Source: UBA1181 sp045601045
Lineage (GTDB): Bacteria > Bacteroidota > Bacteroidia > Bacteroidales > Paludibacteraceae
Assembly (NCBI GenBank): GCA_045601045.1
Contig: JAZRZA010000066.1
Location: 21,212 to 85,211, forward strand
Direction of reading: 5' to 3'
DNA length: 64,000 nt
Position 1 is the stretch's first letter, and each line of letters begins with the position of its first letter. The notes under the pieces are model-generated. The model saw only the letters and a program-made list of their open reading frames with translations, ran no database searches and was not told the origin of the DNA. Both the position numbers and the translations under genes were made by a program. Positions 61,431 to 64,000 of the stretch are shown one piece after another.

Positions 61431-63827
61431 ATGCAATACGGATTTTTTGACGACGAACACAAAGAGTACGTCGTGACCAAACCAGACACTCCGAAATCTT
61501 GGAGTAACTATTTGGGTGATACCCGCTACGGAGCCATTATCACCAACAACGCCGGAGGATACTCTTTCTTCCGTTCATCAGTACAAGGATGTTTCCTCAG
61601 AATCAAGTTCAACACCGTTCCATTGGATCAACCAGGTCGTTACATCTACTTGCACGACTGCGAGAGCAAAGACTTTTGGTCAGGTTCATGGCAACCAGTA
61701 GGCAAGCCGCTCGACCAATACAAGAGCGAGTGCCGCCACGGTTCAGCTTATACGAAGATCTCTTCCGAGTATTCCGACATCAAGACTGAAACCCTTTATT
61801 TCGTGCCTAAGGGACAAGAGTTCGAGGTTTGGCACGTGAAGGTGACCAATATGGGTAAGAAGTCCCGTAAATTGCGTGCCTTCACCTATGCTGAGTTCGC
61901 TTCCAACTGGAATATGAACGACGATAGCAACAACTTGCAATATACCCAATATATCGTAAAGACCTCTTACAAGAACGGTTTTATCGACCACGGTAACAAC
62001 CTCTACATGCCAGAGGAGCCAGAGAACTTCCAAAACAAAGACCAAGCTCGTCACTCTTTCATCGGAGTCGTAGGTCAAAAGGTGACTGGTTACGATAGCG
62101 ACCGTGACAAGTTCATCGGTTCTTACCATACTTACGCGAATCCTATCTCTGTTGTGAACGGACAATGTGGCAACACAGTGACTGAGGGCGACAACGGTTG
62201 CGGTACACTCCAGGTTGATTTGGAGTTGGCAGCTGGCGAGACCAAGGAGTTCACCGTAGTGTTGGGTATCGGTAAGGCTTGGGTAGAGGGAAAGAAGGCT
62301 GCTAAGATGGTGGCTACCCCTGCTAAGGTAAAGGCTGAGTTCGACAAGGTGGTTAACTACTGGCACGGACGTATCGAAGGTCTTTCAGCGAACACACCAG
62401 ATGCTGCATTCAACAGCATGATCAATATGTGGAACCCATTCAACAACTTGATCACCTACGCTTGGAGCCGTGCGGCTTCTTTGATCTATCGTGGTGAGCG
62501 TGACGGTATGGGTTACCGTGATACCATCCAAGATATGTTGGGTGTGATCCACAACATTCCAGAGGAGGTGGTAGAACGCCTTGAGTTGATGTTGACAGGA
62601 CAAAACTCCAACGGTGGCGCCATGCCAGTTGTGAAGCCATTCGCCCACAACCCAGGACACGAGGCTCCAACACCAGAGGGCGACTTCCGTTCTGACGACT
62701 GTATGTGGTTGTTCAACACCGTTCCAACTTATGTGAAGGAGTTGGGTAACATGGATTACTATAACAAGGTATTGCCTTACTCAGATAAGGGCGAGGGTAC
62801 TGTACTCGACCACTTGAAGCGTGCTATCCAATTCAACTTGGACCGTCGCGGTAAGAACAACTTGCCTTGCGGTTTGAAGGCAGACTGGAACGACTGCTTG
62901 GTACTCGGTGCCAAGGGTGAGACCGTTTTCGTGGCAATGCAATTGCGTTATGCTTTGACAGTATACATCGACATCTGTACTCGCCTCAACAAGGCAGACG
63001 AGGTGAAGTGGGCTGAGGGTCACTTGACTCAATTGACCAAGGATATCGACAAGGCTGCTTGGGATGGTGAATGGTACGTCCGCGCAATCAAGGAGGACGG
63101 CTACATCTTCGGTACAAAGAACGATCCAAACAACGAGGGTACCATCTGGTTGAACCCTAACTCATGGTCAGTCATCTCTGGTCAAGCTACCGGCGAGCGC
63201 GCCGAGACTGTGATGAACAGCATCGAGAAGCGTTTGGCTATCAAATACGGTTTGGTTCTCTGCGATCCTCCTTACGAGAAGACTGAGGCCTCTGTAATCA
63301 AGGCTCCTTTGTTCATCAAGGGTATGAAGGAGAATGCTGCTGTATTCCAACACACACAAGGTTGGGGAATCATGGCGGATTGTATCTTGGGCCACGGTAA
63401 GCGTGCCTTCAAGAACTACAAGAACTACTTGCCAGCAGCCTACAACGAGCGCGCTGAGGTTCGCCAAATCGAGCCTTACGTATATGCACAAACCACTTGC
63501 TCTACCTACAACATGCGCGCAGGCCAAAGTCGTTGCCCATGGTTGAGTGGAACAGCATCTTGGGCATACTTCACAGCCGCTCAATACATCTTGGGTATCC
63601 GTCCTGACTATGATGGATTGTTGATCGATCCATGTATCCCAGGTTGGAAGGGCTTCACCGCTACCCGTCGCTTCCGTGGTAAGACTGTCAACATCACAGT
63701 TAAGAACCCTAAGAAGGTGGAAAAGGGTGTTGTTTCAGTTACTTTGAACGGCAAGGCTATCGAGGGTAATGTCGTTCCATTCAGCAAGATGAAGAGCGTG
63801 AACGAGGTAGTAGTCGTTATGGGTTAA
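61431..63827 (+). CDS. Cellobiose phosphorylase (GH94)
   Basis: 798 residues, no signal peptide, hence cytoplasmic. N-terminal beta-sandwich (about 1-270, YGFFDDEHKEYVVTKPDTP), then an (alpha/alpha)6 barrel with RDGMGYRDTIQDMLG, the catalytic Asp in GLKADWNDCLVLGAKG (DWND motif at 485-488), and TQGWGIMADCILGHGKRAF near phosphate-binding residues; NMRAGQSRCPWLSGTASW is also typical. It splits cellobiose with phosphate to glucose-1-phosphate and glucose, saving ATP. A related disaccharide specificity cannot be excluded. Very strong codon bias indicates high expression. Confidence 0.93.
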   Translation: MQYGFFDDEHKEYVVTKPDTPKSWSNYLGDTRYGAIITNNAGGYSFFRSSVQGCFLRIKFNTVPLDQPGRYIYLHDCESKDFWSGSWQPVGKPLDQYKSECRHGSAYTKISSEYSDIKTETLYFVPKGQEFEVWHVKVTNMGKKSRKLRAFTYAEFASNWNMNDDSNNLQYTQYIVKTSYKNGFIDHGNNLYMPEEPENFQNKDQARHSFIGVVGQKVTGYDSDRDKFIGSYHTYANPISVVNGQCGNTVTEGDNGCGTLQVDLELAAGETKEFTVVLGIGKAWVEGKKAAKMVATPAKVKAEFDKVVNYWHGRIEGLSANTPDAAFNSMINMWNPFNNLITYAWSRAASLIYRGERDGMGYRDTIQDMLGVIHNIPEEVVERLELMLTGQNSNGGAMPVVKPFAHNPGHEAPTPEGDFRSDDCMWLFNTVPTYVKELGNMDYYNKVLPYSDKGEGTVLDHLKRAIQFNLDRRGKNNLPCGLKADWNDCLVLGAKGETVFVAMQLRYALTVYIDICTRLNKADEVKWAEGHLTQLTKDIDKAAWDGEWYVRAIKEDGYIFGTKNDPNNEGTIWLNPNSWSVISGQATGERAETVMNSIEKRLAIKYGLVLCDPPYEKTEASVIKAPLFIKGMKENAAVFQHTQGWGIMADCILGHGKRAFKNYKNYLPAAYNERAEVRQIEPYVYAQTTCSTYNMRAGQSRCPWLSGTASWAYFTAAQYILGIRPDYDGLLIDPCIPGWKGFTATRRFRGKTVNITVKNPKKVEKGVVSVTLNGKAIEGNVVPFSKMKSVNEVVVVMG

Positions 63828-63858
63828 CCCGAGCGATTCACCAAACTGATATTTACAT

Positions 63859-63896
63859 AAAAGAGGGTGTATCAAAATTGATATGCCCTCTTTTCG
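63859..63896 (+). terminator. GH94 gene terminator
   Basis: AAAAGAGGG (63859-63867) with CCCTCTTTT (63886-63894) and inner TATCAA/TTGATA form a long stem, 32 bp after the stop. Confidence 0.9.
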
Positions 63897-63924
63897 TATA
63901 AAAGCCACCGAAAAGAGTGAAAAA

Positions 63925-63957
63925 AAGCCCCAACTTTCACAAGCTGAGGCTTTGTAG
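63925..63957 (-). terminator. Probable terminator of a minus-strand gene beyond the window
   Basis: AAGCCCCAACTT pairs with AAGCTGAGGCTT (two mismatches); the T-run lies on the minus strand. No open frame for the gene is visible before the window ends. Confidence 0.4.
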
Positions 63958-63960
63958 TCT

Positions 63961-63983
63961 CATAAAGATTTTGTATCTTTATG
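63961..63983. other. Perfect inverted repeat at the window edge
   Basis: CATAAAGAT (63961-63969) and ATCTTTATG (63975-63983), separated by 5 bp. An operator or small hairpin; its gene is outside the window. Confidence 0.4.
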
Positions 63984-64000
63984 AAAATCAAACAATTAAT

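Noticed and set aside
61743..62366. 207-codon antisense frame within the GH94 gene
   Set aside because: Shadow of a highly biased gene; the sense strand encodes an intact GH94 domain.

Overview
The window reads as a chromosomal segment of a member of the Bacteroidales, probably a fibre-degrading gut or rumen organism. Evidence: recurrent Bacteroidetes promoter boxes (TAnnTTTG, three of them with TTTG exactly 19 bp upstream), start regions without Shine-Dalgarno sequences, secreted enzymes ending in type IX-like sorting tails, and lineage-typical families (DUF3256, DUF3822, C10 peptidases, a SusR-like regulator, ATP-type PEP carboxykinase). Genus cannot be fixed from sequence alone. No rRNA, tRNA, CRISPR array, prophage or insertion sequence was recognised.

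Layout. 1-1.9 kb: a 29-residue basic ribosomal-type protein and ribonuclease G. 1.9-11.8 kb: an accessory region with three paralogous AAA_14/DUF4143-type ATPases, an EcoRI-type adenine methyltransferase coupled to a DUF262-HNH nuclease, and a large C10 peptidase. 11.8-23.4 kb: housekeeping genes (EamA transporter, Sua5/YciO, thioesterase, pckA, folB-rsmD-DUF3822 cluster, RecD-like helicase, S41 peptidase, dCMP deaminase, rpsO, thyA). 24.2-37.3 kb: a bifunctional GH26-GH5 mannanase with a divergent SusR-like regulator, then small genes, a CapA-like lipoprotein, a C10 peptidase with a partner lipoprotein, and a modular GH30. 37.6-56.2 kb: trpB, membrane and envelope genes, a large alpha-2-macroglobulin lipoprotein, CstA, a DUF1016 nuclease, MscS and a beta-lactamase-like hydrolase. 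56.5-64 kb: a secreted protein of unknown function, a GH5 endoglucanase, a surface protein and a GH94 cellobiose phosphorylase.

How the genes work together. Extracellular GH5, GH26-GH5 and GH30 enzymes would attack cellulose, mannan and xylan. Cellobiose would be phosphorolysed in the cytoplasm by GH94, and PEP carboxykinase fits the fumarate/succinate fermentation of these bacteria.

Most unusual observations. (1) Each of the three ATPase genes is preceded by exactly three tandem 33-bp repeats. Each set has its own sequence, but all have the same geometry: the third repeat runs into the promoter -7 box, and the start codon lies 28-30 bp beyond the start of that box. (2) Each ATPase, alone or with its neighbours, lies between direct repeats of 55-113 bp, one of which carries the 3' end of an HNH gene. 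(3) The methyltransferase gene has a leader of about 240 nt that can form a closed, pseudoknotted RNA, then a terminator-like hairpin, then a hairpin ending at the base before the start codon. This looks like an aptamer plus expression platform and matches no RNA class I recognise.
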